Of a stretch of DNA of 22,531 nucleotides, positions 1-6,302 are shown piece after piece. Position 1 is the stretch's first letter; each line of letters starts with the position of its first letter. The notes beneath the pieces were generated by a model that was not told the origin of the DNA, did no database searches, and worked only from the letters and a program-made list of their open reading frames with translations. This stretch comes from a virus. The translations under genes were made by a program, and so were the position numbers. The stretch covers positions 1 to 22,531 of the IMG/VR virus record IMGVR_UViG_3300042882_000135. One strand, written 5' to 3'.

Positions 1-1085
1 TCTTCCGCAATACCCAGCAACCCCTGCTCACCCACGTTGTACTCAGTGTTGCCAAAACCACCCTGCTCTTTAAAGTAGGGATGGTAGCGACTGCCTTGCG
101 TCTGACCCGCCGCCTCATGCACGTCTAGCGTTACAGACTTGGCAAAGTCACCAGCTTTTTGTGAGCCGTAGGTCGGAATCTTGTAGTTGGTCGGGACGTT
201 TGCCTTGTTCATCTCGCGCAGGTTTTGCCCACCCTCAAGGACGCTCTGCACACCTTGACGATGCAGTGGCATGAGAGGCAGGCCAATGCCAAACTTATCC
301 TTATACGCCGCCATTTCCTTGGCAACATTTTCCTCAGTCAAGGGGATGCCACGCGCATTCATGTTGCGCAGGAACTGACCGACCGCCATCTCGTTCACGA
401 TGGAGTTACGAGCGGATGCAGGCGCAAGCGAATGAATCCACCTGTCGAATTTCTCTGCTGGCATACCAGCTTCTAATACCGCCTGCTTAACAGGGTATAG
501 CGAGGCGTAGAACGTCTCACCACCTAGCGGTAGACCGCGCTTGATTTGCTTCTCAATGAGGGCGCGGTTCTCTGGGTCGCTGTACAACTCCTCGACATGA
601 GAGGTGCTGGCTCGTGTAGGCACGTCACGAGGAAACGATGACTGCTCTACGTCAGGGAAGCCCTCCAAGGCGTCTTTGATAGATGCGCGGTCAAATGCCT
701 GCAACTCTTTGCGAGGAGGCGTCCACGGCTCCGTAGGCTGGTCAAGAAACTCGTTGGCCTTACGCTTACGCTCTGCCACCACCTCAGCGGTGTTTTGCAT
801 CTTACTGGGGTTGCTCTCAACAAACGAGGCTTTACCTAATGCACCATATTGCTTTTCAAGCGCAGGTTTTTGGACACGCTCCCACTCCAGTTTCTTAGTT
901 GCCTGCGCCAATGCCTTCTTCTGCACCTCAGCGTCAGTCAGCTTGGGATTTGCGTCTGCAATCTTGTCCGCAAACCTAGCCGTGGTTGACTCTAGAACTT
1001 TGGGGCTATAGGCTGGCTCTCGTTCAGCAAACAGGCGCTTGCTGGCCTTACCGAGTCCACCTAGTATTCTTTTTGGGTCTGCCAT
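1..1085 (-). CDS. Unrecognised phage protein following TerL (3' end outside window)
   Basis: An open frame of 361 codons starts at ATG 1085 and runs off the left edge without a stop, so only the N-terminal part is seen. It begins MADPKRILGGLG, two bases after the TerL stop, in the position where phages usually place portal or head genes. The sequence is hydrophilic, with no signal peptide or membrane segment. The first 110 residues are Lys/Ala/Glu-rich and probably helical. Further on are the segments RGLPLGGETFY (near residue 190) and APASARNSIVNEM (near 230). They remind me of a large uncharacterised phage family (DUF7178-like), but that match is from memory and weak. It does not look like a portal or capsid protein. 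Function unknown; a virion or packaging-associated role is suggested only by its position. Confidence 0.8.
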   Translation of the reverse strand, partial: MADPKRILGGLGKASKRLFAEREPAYSPKVLESTTARFADKIADANPKLTDAEVQKKALAQATKKLEWERVQKPALEKQYGALGKASFVESNPSKMQNTAEVVAERKRKANEFLDQPTEPWTPPRKELQAFDRASIKDALEGFPDVEQSSFPRDVPTRASTSHVEELYSDPENRALIEKQIKRGLPLGGETFYASLYPVKQAVLEAGMPAEKFDRWIHSLAPASARNSIVNEMAVGQFLRNMNARGIPLTEENVAKEMAAYKDKFGIGLPLMPLHRQGVQSVLEGGQNLREMNKANVPTNYKIPTYGSQKAGDFAKSVTLDVHEAAGQTQGSRYHPYFKEQGGFGNTEYNVGEQGLLGIAE

Positions 1086-1087
1086 AG

Positions 1088-2503
1088 TTACACCGCGTAT
1101 GGGTTGACCCGCTCTTTGCGGGTATAAGCATAGTCATCATCGTCATCATAACGAGGCTCTGGGTTGATGTCTAGGAAACCCATGTCCTTCATTAACCGAA
1201 TCGCTTGCGTTGCGCTATCAACGTAGTCGTCGTGCGTCGAGTCAGGGAAGGAGCATATCTGGGATAGGAACCCTTCACACCAGTCCTTGACATAGCCCTT
1301 GCGCACGGATGACTCAGGCAACCAGACGCGCCCAGTGGCGAAGATGGAGGCGGTAATCTGGAGGCGTTGCATCTTGTCAGCCTTGCCGGGGTTGTATCCC
1401 CTCACAGGCAGGTGGGCCGCTCGTAGTTCTTGAATGAGGGAGATGCCAGCCGCCTTGTCCTCCACGAGTATCAGGTCAGGTCGCTTGGCGTCCTTGCCCT
1501 CACCGTAGCTGACGCGCCACTCGTCTAGCACCTTGGGCTTGAGCAGGGGGAACGTCAGGTGTTCAGCCCAGCAGTCGATGAGCAGGACAGACATCGGGCC
1601 ATCAAGGGGCTTAAAGACTCCCCACGTCGTCATGGCGGTCGGGTCGTTGTATTCCTTGTCACTGAAGGCGCAATCATACGACTGGACTATGAACTCAAAC
1701 TTGGGGAAGGGCTTGTCCGCTGGGTACAGCTTGAACATATCGCGCCCGACCACCTTGCCGTCTTCGAGGTCGACGAGCATACCCATGACCTCTTGCTCGT
1801 ACAGCTTGGAACCCTTGTACTGCTCCAACTGGTTGCGGAAAGTCGAGGCGAGGTTGGCCTCGTTCTCGTAGGTGCTGGCGCGGTCAATCACCACGTCGTC
1901 ACCCTCACGGCCCACCAAGTCAATGATGAGGTCTTTGGGGCGCGGTGTCGTGGTCACAATGACACGAGGTCGGTCACCCAGACGCAAGCCCATCATCATC
2001 ATGTCCCACGCCTCACCAGCGCCGAGGTACTGGAATGCCGCCAACTCGTCACACCATGCGAAGTGGAACTGCGGGCCACGCAGACGCTCGTAGGAGTCAC
2101 CTGAGATACCACGGATGATGGAGCCGTTAGACAGCTTGATTTGATGGTCTTGCTTGTTGTAGTCCACCACGAGTTCAGAGGGTATGCAGGCCAGCAGGCC
2201 AGACTGACCCTCGAAGCAAGTGAACTTGATGTCATTCGATGTGGGCGCGAGGACAAGGCAACGTGAGTTGGGGTTTGTCCATGCCCACCACCACAGCGCC
2301 TCAGCGGCGGAGCGTGTCTTGCCTGCTCCGCGCCCTGCCAGCATCATCCAGACGGTGTAGTCCATCTCCAGTGGAGGTGGTATCTGGTAGCGGTGGGCGC
2401 TGGCTACCCAAGTAGCGTGGGCGATGTATGCAATGCGGTCATGCTCGGAGCGGGCATTGAACTCCGCCTGCACTTCTGGGTCTTCGAGTATCTCAGCCAG
2501 CAC
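1088..2503 (-). CDS. terL: Terminase large subunit
   Basis: Packaging motor ATPase and nuclease of 471 residues, a normal length. The ATPase domain shows Walker A GRGAGKT (57-63), the terminase-typical RLRGPQ (140-145), Walker B HFAWCDE with acidic D152/E153, and coupling motif TTT (184-186). The C-terminal RNase H-like nuclease shows acidic D277 in QSYDCAFSD, E348/D349 in ILVEDKAAG, and a late DDYVDSATQ motif near 430. It cuts concatemers and drives DNA into the prohead together with TerS and the portal. The start is GTG at 2503, overlapping the last codons of terS (stop 2493), with GGAG about 8 bases upstream. No ATG fits without losing the N-terminal region ahead of Walker A. Family assignment is firm; the packaging strategy cannot be read from sequence alone. 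Confidence 0.96.
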   Translation of the reverse strand: MLAEILEDPEVQAEFNARSEHDRIAYIAHATWVASAHRYQIPPPLEMDYTVWMMLAGRGAGKTRSAAEALWWWAWTNPNSRCLVLAPTSNDIKFTCFEGQSGLLACIPSELVVDYNKQDHQIKLSNGSIIRGISGDSYERLRGPQFHFAWCDELAAFQYLGAGEAWDMMMMGLRLGDRPRVIVTTTPRPKDLIIDLVGREGDDVVIDRASTYENEANLASTFRNQLEQYKGSKLYEQEVMGMLVDLEDGKVVGRDMFKLYPADKPFPKFEFIVQSYDCAFSDKEYNDPTAMTTWGVFKPLDGPMSVLLIDCWAEHLTFPLLKPKVLDEWRVSYGEGKDAKRPDLILVEDKAAGISLIQELRAAHLPVRGYNPGKADKMQRLQITASIFATGRVWLPESSVRKGYVKDWCEGFLSQICSFPDSTHDDYVDSATQAIRLMKDMGFLDINPEPRYDDDDDYAYTRKERVNPYAV

Positions 2504-3080
2504 GCTTAGTCATCTCCATGTTGCGGATGACTTCAAGGAACTTGTTGGCGTTGGTGTCTTCAGTCTTGATGGCGGCTCCGCCCTCCACCCCCTCCAACGC
2601 CACACGGTCGCCATACTTGCGAGGCTTCAGCTTGGCTGACGTCCACTTACGCGCCTCAATGCGTTGCTTCTGCCACGCGAGGTAGGACTGGTCAAGGGAA
2701 GTGCGCCCATCCTTATCGGTGTACTCAGGCGGCATCTCGTCAGCGATGGCAAGGATTTCGTCAGCGTTGGTGTCAGCTTGGTCTTCGCGTGCGCGTGCGT
2801 ACATCTCGCAGAAGACGGGGAAGCGTATCAACCACCGATAAATCGTCGCGCAGTGCGGAAGGTGGTCATCACTACAGATTGAGACAAGCGACTCTCCGTG
2901 AGCGAGTCTCCAGCATACCTCTTCTGCTATCTCTTCTGTGTACTCTACTGGTCTATGAGCAGGACGTGGTATTTGCGGGGCTACAGGCTTCTTGGCAGGC
3001 GTAGTGCTACCTTGGGCTTGCGTAGTAGCCTTCGGCGTCTTGGTGGGCTTCTTAGCCCCCTTCTTGATGGTTTCTGGCAT
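2493..3080 (-). CDS. terS: Terminase small subunit
   Basis: A 195-residue protein directly upstream of and overlapping terL. After a basic, low-complexity N-terminus rich in Lys, Thr and Pro (1-40), a helix-turn-helix domain runs from about 45 to 95, including EEVCWRLAHGESL and HCATIYRWLIRFP. A helical oligomerisation region follows, containing SYLAWQKQRIEARKW and then KLKPRKYGDRV. This order and wording match the Sf6 gp1-like small terminases, which bind the packaging site and regulate TerL. The ATG at 3080 is chosen because the frame has no better start, although the ribosome site (GGGATTACGGG) is poor. The TAAAGCGAATC motif lies about 50 bases further upstream, so the mRNA may carry a short leader. 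Confidence 0.88.
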   Translation of the reverse strand: MPETIKKGAKKPTKTPKATTQAQGSTTPAKKPVAPQIPRPAHRPVEYTEEIAEEVCWRLAHGESLVSICSDDHLPHCATIYRWLIRFPVFCEMYARAREDQADTNADEILAIADEMPPEYTDKDGRTSLDQSYLAWQKQRIEARKWTSAKLKPRKYGDRVALEGVEGGAAIKTEDTNANKFLEVIRNMEMTKRAG

Positions 3081-3150
3081 AACCCGTAATCCCCATGTGA
3101 ATGAACGAATGTCGTCAGTGTAAACGATTCGCTTTAGGGACGCTATGGGC

Positions 3151-3227
3151 TGTTGGTGGTCGCGGGAGTCGAACCCGCCAGTCCACCTCTGATTACGCTG
3201 GAATCGAACCAGCCCTCACCACCAACA
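3151..3227 (-). ncRNA. tRNA-like element with two T-arm hairpins
   Basis: Read on the minus strand, 77 nt are closed by a perfect 10-bp stem (TGTTGGTGGT at 3218-3227 with ACCACCAACA at 3151-3160). Inside are two perfect hairpins with the canonical T-loop: GCTGG-TTCGATT-CCAGC (3197-3213) and GCGGG-TTCGACT-CCCGC (3162-3178). Read as one tRNA, the acceptor would be GGTGGTG/GACCACC (6 of 7 pairs), with the second hairpin as T-arm. The first hairpin, however, is not a D-arm and no good anticodon stem exists between them. It is therefore either a decayed fusion of two tRNAs or a structured RNA that mimics tRNA. No encoded CCA follows in the right place. It lies between a small membrane gene and terS. 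Confidence 0.5.
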
Positions 3228-3360
3228 CGGCTGGGGACTGCGAAAGCCACGGCAGGCCGAACCCGCACAACTGACCCTCTATCGCTGTACCGAAATGGCT
3301 TGTACAGAGCCACCAATCCCCATGCGCGTTGGCCCCACTTGCGTGGAAACCGACTCGGTT
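3228..3360 (-). other. Non-coding stretch with degenerate tRNA-like sequence
   Basis: I see no gene here. On the minus strand a perfect hairpin TGGCT-CTGTACA-AGCCA (3296-3312) has the size and loop of an anticodon arm, with GTA (Tyr) in anticodon position. CCAA/TTGG just upstream could be a D-stem. Further downstream is GCGGGTTCGGCCTGC, a poor T-arm. I could not complete a matching acceptor stem, so a working tRNA-Tyr is not supported. With the neighbouring element it reads as the remains of a tRNA cluster. Confidence 0.35.
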
Positions 3361-3528
3361 CTACTTCGCTTTAGATTCGCTACACAGTCTCTTGACGTAT
3401 GCGCTGGACTCTTGTTTCATGCAATCCTCCTCGTCCAATGTGAAGTCAGGAACCCACATCCAAAACACGAGGAAAGCAATGAACATTATACCAATGACCA
3501 CCTTCTGAAGCAAGGACTCTTCCTTCAT
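3361..3528 (-). CDS. Small single-pass membrane protein
   Basis: A 55-residue frame begins at ATG 3528 behind a very strong ribosome site (GGAGGAGGTGAA) and overlaps the stop of the upstream gene as ATGA. After MKEESLLQK, residues 10-27 form one hydrophobic helix (VVIGIMFIAFLVFWMWV). A short acidic patch (DEEDC) and a C-terminal tail with a second Cys follow. Topology would be one membrane segment with a 27-residue soluble tail; two cysteines could form a disulfide if the tail is periplasmic. I do not recognise the family. A holin-like or host-envelope role is possible but not shown. Confidence 0.75.
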   Translation of the reverse strand: MKEESLLQKVVIGIMFIAFLVFWMWVPDFTLDEEDCMKQESSAYVKRLCSESKAK

Positions 3529-3788
3529 TTCACCTCCTCCACAGTCACGCGGTATTTCTTACCGAAACGGTCTTCTACCTCGATGGTCTTCTTAGTGCTG
3601 GCAAAGCCGCCTGACTCGGTCAAGTCGTATTTAGGGCGGCTCACGCTGGACAACAGGCGCTCGGTGTCGTTGGCCTTCAGGTTGTTCACGATAGTGTGCG
3701 CGATGTAGTCGCAGTAGGCAACGTAGGACTTTGGCAGATTGTCAAAGAATTGGTTGACGATGGTGTTCATAGTGTCGAAGTGTGTCAT
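3525..3788 (-). CDS. Unrecognised small protein
   Basis: An 87-residue protein, MTHFDTMNTIVN at the start and RFGKKYRVTVEEVK at the end. The frame stays open further upstream, but ATG 3788 is chosen because it sits five bases behind the conserved CGAAAGCGAAT leader seen before neighbouring genes, and because upstream codons run through an intergenic hairpin. The N-terminal half looks helical; the last 30 residues look like a beta hairpin. Its stop overlaps the start of the downstream membrane microprotein (ATGA), so the two are probably translationally coupled. No domain recognised. Confidence 0.7.
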   Translation of the reverse strand: MTHFDTMNTIVNQFFDNLPKSYVAYCDYIAHTIVNNLKANDTERLLSSVSRPKYDLTESGGFASTKKTIEVEDRFGKKYRVTVEEVK

Positions 3789-3792
3789 ATCG

Positions 3793-3803
3793 ATTCGCTT
3801 TCG
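3793..3803 (-). promoter_or_regulatory. GAAAGCGAA leader motif
   Basis: Minus-strand CGAAAGCGAAT ends 4 bases before ATG 3788, preceded by AACCAAA. The gene has no GGAG-type ribosome site, so this motif decides the start. The GAAAG part could pair with the CUUUC segment that flanks the anti-Shine-Dalgarno core in many 16S rRNAs (inference). Confidence 0.6.
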
Positions 3804-3822
3804 TTTGGTTAATAATTCGGTT

Positions 3823-3838
3823 GGGGGCCGAAGCCCCC
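3823..3838 (-). other. Intercistronic GGGGGC hairpin with UUCG loop
   Basis: On the minus strand GGGGGC-TTCG-GCCCCC is a 6-bp G/C stem with a C(UUCG)G tetraloop, one of the most stable RNA hairpins. It starts five bases after the stop of the 3844-4335 gene and precedes the leader of the next gene. No U-run follows, so it is not a standard terminator; RNA protection or partial attenuation is more likely. Confidence 0.7.
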
Positions 3839-3843
3839 GTGGG

Positions 3844-4335
3844 TTAGATTTTCTTAAAGGCGGCGGCTGAATAGAACTTGCCGTCAACGTAGATGCGTGC
3901 AGGGAACTGATTAAACAGCTTGCCCTTGACTGACACGTTGATGATTTGGTTTTGCTCAATCATTACTTTTTTGTCACCCTTCATGCCAGTGATACGGAAG
4001 TTTGCGCCGCTGACGCGAAGCACCTTGCTGTCTGTCAACTCGCCAGCCTTGACGTTCACCTTGGCAATCAATTCGTCGGCAAACAACTCAGCCTGCTCTT
4101 GCGCGTACACATTCATGTTGTCTTCGCACAAAACAATTTCGTCGTTCATACGGTCACCAAGGCGCTTAGTGCATGGGCGCACTGTCAAAGACCAGAGGCT
4201 GTAAGACTTGCTGTTGTACACGCCACGGAATGTTGGGCCAAAGATTTCATGCAGGCGCTTGAACTGGTATCTAACGCTGGAAATAATTTGACCCTTGAAT
4301 TCTGCTACTAATTCGTTTTTGAGTTCTGTGTTCAT
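3844..4335 (-). CDS. Unrecognised 163-residue protein
   Basis: Starts at ATG 4335 directly behind the leader GAAAGCGAATT. The first 110 residues look helical and charged (MNTELKNELVAEFKG, AQEQAELFADELIAKV). The last 50 look beta-rich (NFRITGMKGDKKVMI, INVSVKGKLFNQFPA, RIYVDGKFYSAAAF). There are two cysteines (PCTKR and VLCED), no zinc pair, no signal peptide and no membrane helix. The gene stands alone between two G/C hairpins and is followed by a UUCG hairpin five bases after its stop. A promoter candidate lies about 50 bases upstream. I do not recognise the family. Confidence 0.8.
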   Translation of the reverse strand: MNTELKNELVAEFKGQIISSVRYQFKRLHEIFGPTFRGVYNSKSYSLWSLTVRPCTKRLGDRMNDEIVLCEDNMNVYAQEQAELFADELIAKVNVKAGELTDSKVLRVSGANFRITGMKGDKKVMIEQNQIINVSVKGKLFNQFPARIYVDGKFYSAAAFKKI

Positions 4336-4336
4336 A

Positions 4337-4346
4337 ATTCGCTTTC
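4337..4346 (-). promoter_or_regulatory. GAAAGCGAA leader motif
   Basis: Minus-strand GAAAGCGAATT abuts ATG 4335 and is preceded by GTAACAACT. Together with the copies at 7749 and 3793 it gives a longer consensus of about GTAACCAAACGAAAGCGAATTATG. Confidence 0.6.
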
Positions 4347-4384
4347 AGTTGTTACCCAACTGCATTATTGCTGTTGGTGGTGTA

Positions 4385-4415
4385 ATTCTAGCATAAACGA
4401 TTGGGGGGTTGTGAA
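4385..4415 (-). promoter_or_regulatory. Candidate promoter, extended -10
   Basis: Minus strand: TTCACA (4410-4415) and TAGAAT (4385-4390) with TG one base upstream (TGCTAGAAT), spacer 19. The long spacer is weak, but the extended -10 supports it. It overlaps the 4401-4423 hairpin and would serve the 3844-4335 gene and those after it. It lacks the 16-nt element of the other two minus-strand accessory promoters. Confidence 0.35.
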
Positions 4416-4423
4416 GCCCCCAA
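4401..4423 (-). other. Intergenic G/C hairpin
   Basis: TTGGGGG/CCCCCAA, 7-bp stem with a 9-base loop, about 26 bases after the stop of the 4450-4701 gene. No clear U-run follows on the minus strand, so termination would be weak. An AT-rich stretch (AAATATTTTTATTAGG, 4426-4441) lies between the stop and the hairpin. Confidence 0.6.
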
Positions 4424-4449
4424 ACAAATATTTTTATTAGGACTTTCCC

Positions 4450-4701
4450 TTAGTCGTTCATGTGCTGGGCAATCTCGCGCTCAATACGGGATTCATCCTT
4501 GCTGGTCAACTTCTTTTCCAGCCACGGGGCGGGGCGTCCACGGCGGTCACACACCACCCAGTCGCTCTCGCTATAGCCGTGGTAGTCCCAGTCGCTGGCC
4601 GCGTTCTGGCTGTAGGAGCCAGCGATGCTGATGTACTCAACGACACCAATGATGCAAGGGATGCCTGCTACGCGGGTTTCAATTTCTGCTAGGTATGACA
4701 T
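4450..4701 (-). CDS. Unrecognised small phage protein
   Basis: An 83-residue acidic protein starting MSYLAEIETRVAGIPC. It contains a glycine-containing beta-like segment (CIIGVVEYISIAGSYS), an aromatic, acidic middle (SDWDYHGYSESDWVVCD) and a charged helical C-terminus (KDESRIEREIAQHM). ATG 4701 follows a short AGGAAATTAA ribosome site, with the AAAGCGAATC leader about 20 bases further upstream, so both signals may act. The order beta-turn then charged helix is seen in many small phage accessory proteins, but I do not recognise a named family. Confidence 0.75.
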   Translation of the reverse strand: MSYLAEIETRVAGIPCIIGVVEYISIAGSYSQNAASDWDYHGYSESDWVVCDRRGRPAPWLEKKLTSKDESRIEREIAQHMND

Positions 4702-4721
4702 TTAATTTCCTTTCGGTTTTG

Positions 4722-4731
4722 ATTCGCTTTT
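4722..4731 (-). promoter_or_regulatory. GAAAGCGAA leader motif (displaced)
   Basis: Minus-strand AAAAGCGAATC, 20 bases before ATG 4701. Unlike the other copies it is separated from the start by a conventional AGGAAA site, so here it may be a relic or an RNA-level signal. Confidence 0.45.
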
Positions 4732-4734
4732 AGT

Positions 4735-4750
4735 GGGGGCCGTAGCCCCC
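4735..4750 (-). other. Intercistronic GGGGGC hairpin with UACG loop
   Basis: Minus-strand GGGGGC-TACG-GCCCCC: 6-bp stem with a C(UACG)G loop of the stable UNCG class. It begins six bases after the stop of the 4757-5146 gene and has no U-run. Same layout as at 3823 and 7105. Confidence 0.7.
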
Positions 4751-4756
4751 TTCGCT

Positions 4757-5146
4757 TTACGCCTTGGCCCAGTACCCGTAGACCATACGCTCAGTGCTGT
4801 CCCATGCGTCGTGAGCAACGCCGTCAATCACCGCCACAAAGTGACGGGCCTGCTTGGCAATGACGACGCCTGTAAGGTCACTACAACGCGCCTTACGGCC
4901 TGCAAACTGTGGAGCCTTCATCCACACAAAACCGTAACGCTTTAACACCTCGGTGTATACATCTTTCATCACGCCGTTACGAGCAGACTTTGCGCGACCG
5001 TTGTCAGCGTTGGCTTGGGCCAACTCCTTGTACACCGCGCTGTAGTCAAGGCCCAGTGCGATTGCCATTGCACGAGCGCCACAGTCACCTGCTGTACCTT
5101 TGAAGCCAGCGGCCTTGCGGCCTCCATCGTTGTATTGATATTTCAT
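4757..5146 (-). CDS. Papain/C39-like small phage protein
   Basis: 129 residues starting MKYQYNDGGRKAAGFKG. The GDCGARAMAIA block around C22 and the later RHFVAVIDGVAHDAWD block (H102, D108, H112, D116) have the order and spacing of the Cys and His boxes of papain/C39-fold enzymes. A family of short phage and plasmid proteins with this N-terminus and GDC motif exists, but to my knowledge its substrate is unknown. No signal peptide, so it would act in the cytoplasm. The open frame extends 24 residues further upstream, but ATG 5146 directly abuts GGAAAGCGAA and follows a promoter at 5188-5214. Protease, deubiquitinase-like or transglutaminase-like activity is possible; catalysis is inferred. Confidence 0.75.
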   Translation of the reverse strand: MKYQYNDGGRKAAGFKGTAGDCGARAMAIALGLDYSAVYKELAQANADNGRAKSARNGVMKDVYTEVLKRYGFVWMKAPQFAGRKARCSDLTGVVIAKQARHFVAVIDGVAHDAWDSTERMVYGYWAKA

Positions 5147-5156
5147 TTCGCTTTCC
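5147..5156 (-). promoter_or_regulatory. GAAAGCGAA leader motif
   Basis: Minus-strand GGAAAGCGAA touches ATG 5146 with no spacer. It is preceded by GTAACAGCGAA, itself a partial copy. Its position argues for the 129-residue form of the downstream gene. Confidence 0.55.
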
Positions 5157-5187
5157 TTCGCTGTTACCTGCTTATTGCAGTGAGGGT

Positions 5188-5214
5188 AGTATAACACCAT
5201 ATTAAACAATGCAA
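5188..5214 (-). promoter_or_regulatory. Sigma-70-type promoter, extended -10
   Basis: Minus strand: TTGCAT (5209-5214), then TATACT (5188-5193) preceded by TGT, giving an extended -10. The spacer is 15 bases, short, but the extended -10 compensates. It lies just after the sigma-region-4 gene and would drive the 4757-5146 gene and those beyond. The spacer holds the shared 16-nt element. Confidence 0.6.
5193..5208. promoter_or_regulatory. Shared 16-nt promoter element, copy 1
   Basis: Plus-strand AACACCATATTAAACA. It differs at one position from the copy at 13040 and lies between -35 and -10 of its promoter, the place where an operator would block RNA polymerase. Confidence 0.55.
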
Positions 5215-5224
5215 GCACTTTCCT

Positions 5225-5749
5225 TTAAGTATTTTCCCTAAGTTCCAAAAGTTTTTTGATTAACTGATTTTCCATGTAATTTGTGTGCCGCTCCACCATT
5301 TTTTTTTCATGGTAGGCTTCACGCCACTTATTCAATGCCTCTTGTTCCTGTTCTTCTAAACGCTTTTTGCGTGGGCAAAATTCCATTAAAGTACGCAGAA
5401 CATCGGAACGGGTGGGGTGCTTTAGTTTGCGAATAGCCTTGGCTTCAATCTGGCGTATACGCTCCCTTGTCACGCCAAACACCATGCCAGTTTCATCAAG
5501 GGTGTAATCAGCCCAAAAACGACACCAAAGCAGTTTTTGTTCTCGGTGGGTTAGTGTCTCCAAGGCCGTAGGAAATAAACGCTTCAAATCAATTCTGGTG
5601 TCCTTGTCTTCGTATGGGGTCAACATCCACCAAGGTAAGCGGTCAAATACCTCTTGCTCTGGCTCATCATTGCGACTACGCCAAAGTCGGCCTACCTCTG
5701 GGTCGTAGTCATGCAGTCGGCCTTCAAGACTTATTCGGCGGCGTCCCAT
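5225..5749 (-). CDS. Stand-alone sigma-70 region 4 protein
   Basis: 174 residues. From 66 to 119 it follows sigma-70 region 4 closely: [45 protein letters not shown], then TRSDVLRT. Helix-turn-helix residues 83-110 keep the RpoD -35 recognition helix (TRERIRQIE). Regions 1.2 to 3 are absent: the first 60 residues are unrelated, and the C-terminus (125-170) is a charged, probably coiled-coil tail ([15 protein letters not shown]). Such a protein cannot melt promoters alone. It may replace or compete with host sigma region 4, bind -35 boxes, or contact the RNA polymerase flap. ATG 5749 overlaps the upstream gene by 26 bases. It sits next to the 5188-5214 promoter, which may be one of its targets. 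Confidence 0.85.
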   Translation of the reverse strand: MGRRRISLEGRLHDYDPEVGRLWRSRNDEPEQEVFDRLPWWMLTPYEDKDTRIDLKRLFPTALETLTHREQKLLWCRFWADYTLDETGMVFGVTRERIRQIEAKAIRKLKHPTRSDVLRTLMEFCPRKKRLEEQEQEALNKWREAYHEKKMVERHTNYMENQLIKKLLELRENT

Positions 5750-6302
5750 CTAGCTTATCCTCCATTTTCAGGTGGGCCAACAACTCCTTCACCGCAAACA
5801 CGTCAGTGGGGTACACGTTGATGTATCGCTCAATCTCGTTCAGGACGTAGCCATAGCCCGCGTCGAAGCCTTTGATGTAGTCAGACATCACCGCCTCGCT
5901 TTGAGGGCGTCTACAGCCCTCGTGGGCCTTTGTGAAGGCATCCATCTTGCCCACGATGGCATCAATGGGCGCAGGCATCTTGATGGCCTCGCTGAAGCCG
6001 CAGTGCTGGCACTCCATGCGCTGGGTGTCGCTGTTGTGAATGATGTGGTCGGTGTTCATACTTTTATTCCTTTTCTTTTTTTCTAATGATGCTCGAATGC
6101 CAATTGAAATTTTTTCACGGTGCTGGTCACTCAAGCCAAAAGTACCCTTTAACCCAAATTTAGAAAACTGTTTTGCAGAAAATTCTGGGGCCGTTGAAAC
6201 CAATTGCTGAAACATTTTTTTTCTATCTTCGGAAGGCAATTGTCGAATAGTTCTGCCAACACTCAACTCGTCCATGAACTCTTCTATTTGTTGTTTGTTC
6301 AT
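5724..6302 (-). CDS. Putative zinc-binding protein, possible two-gene fusion
   Basis: 192 residues in one uninterrupted frame, but in two unlike parts. Residues 1-80 are basic and helical, with [18 protein letters not shown] (56-73) faintly like the NUMOD-type DNA-binding repeat of homing nucleases. From Met82 a second part carries CQHC (98-101) and HEGC (127-130), a C2HC zinc site, then helices ([31 protein letters not shown]). An AGGAA site lies 11 bases before the Met82 codon (6059), so a 111-residue product may also be made. Many phages encode a short protein like this second part alone. The start at 6302 overlaps the previous stop as ATGA, which favours the long form. Function unknown. 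Confidence 0.75.
   Translation of the reverse strand: MNKQQIEEFMDELSVGRTIRQLPSEDRKKMFQQLVSTAPEFSAKQFSKFGLKGTFGLSDQHREKISIGIRASLEKKKRNKSMNTDHIIHNSDTQRMECQHCGFSEAIKMPAPIDAIVGKMDAFTKAHEGCRRPQSEAVMSDYIKGFDAGYGYVLNEIERYINVYPTDVFAVKELLAHLKMEDKLDGTPPNKS

Noticed and set aside
1559-2104. 181-codon frame on the plus strand opposite terL
   Set aside because: Composition (Val/His/Leu-rich, no motif) is that of a mirror frame of a conserved gene, without ribosome site or promoter.
3126-3136. GAAAGCGAA leader of terS
   Set aside because: TAAAGCGAATC is present but 46 bases ahead of the start with no ATG directly behind it, so it was not annotated as a terS ribosome site.
3151-3227. A normal tRNA gene
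   Set aside because: T-arm and a 6-of-7 acceptor are present, but there is no D-arm, no good anticodon stem and no correctly placed CCA. Listed as tRNA-like only.
3823-3838. Rho-independent terminator
   Set aside because: The stem is strong but no U-run follows on either strand; same for 4735-4750 and 7105-7120. Only 15320-15346 meets the usual criteria.
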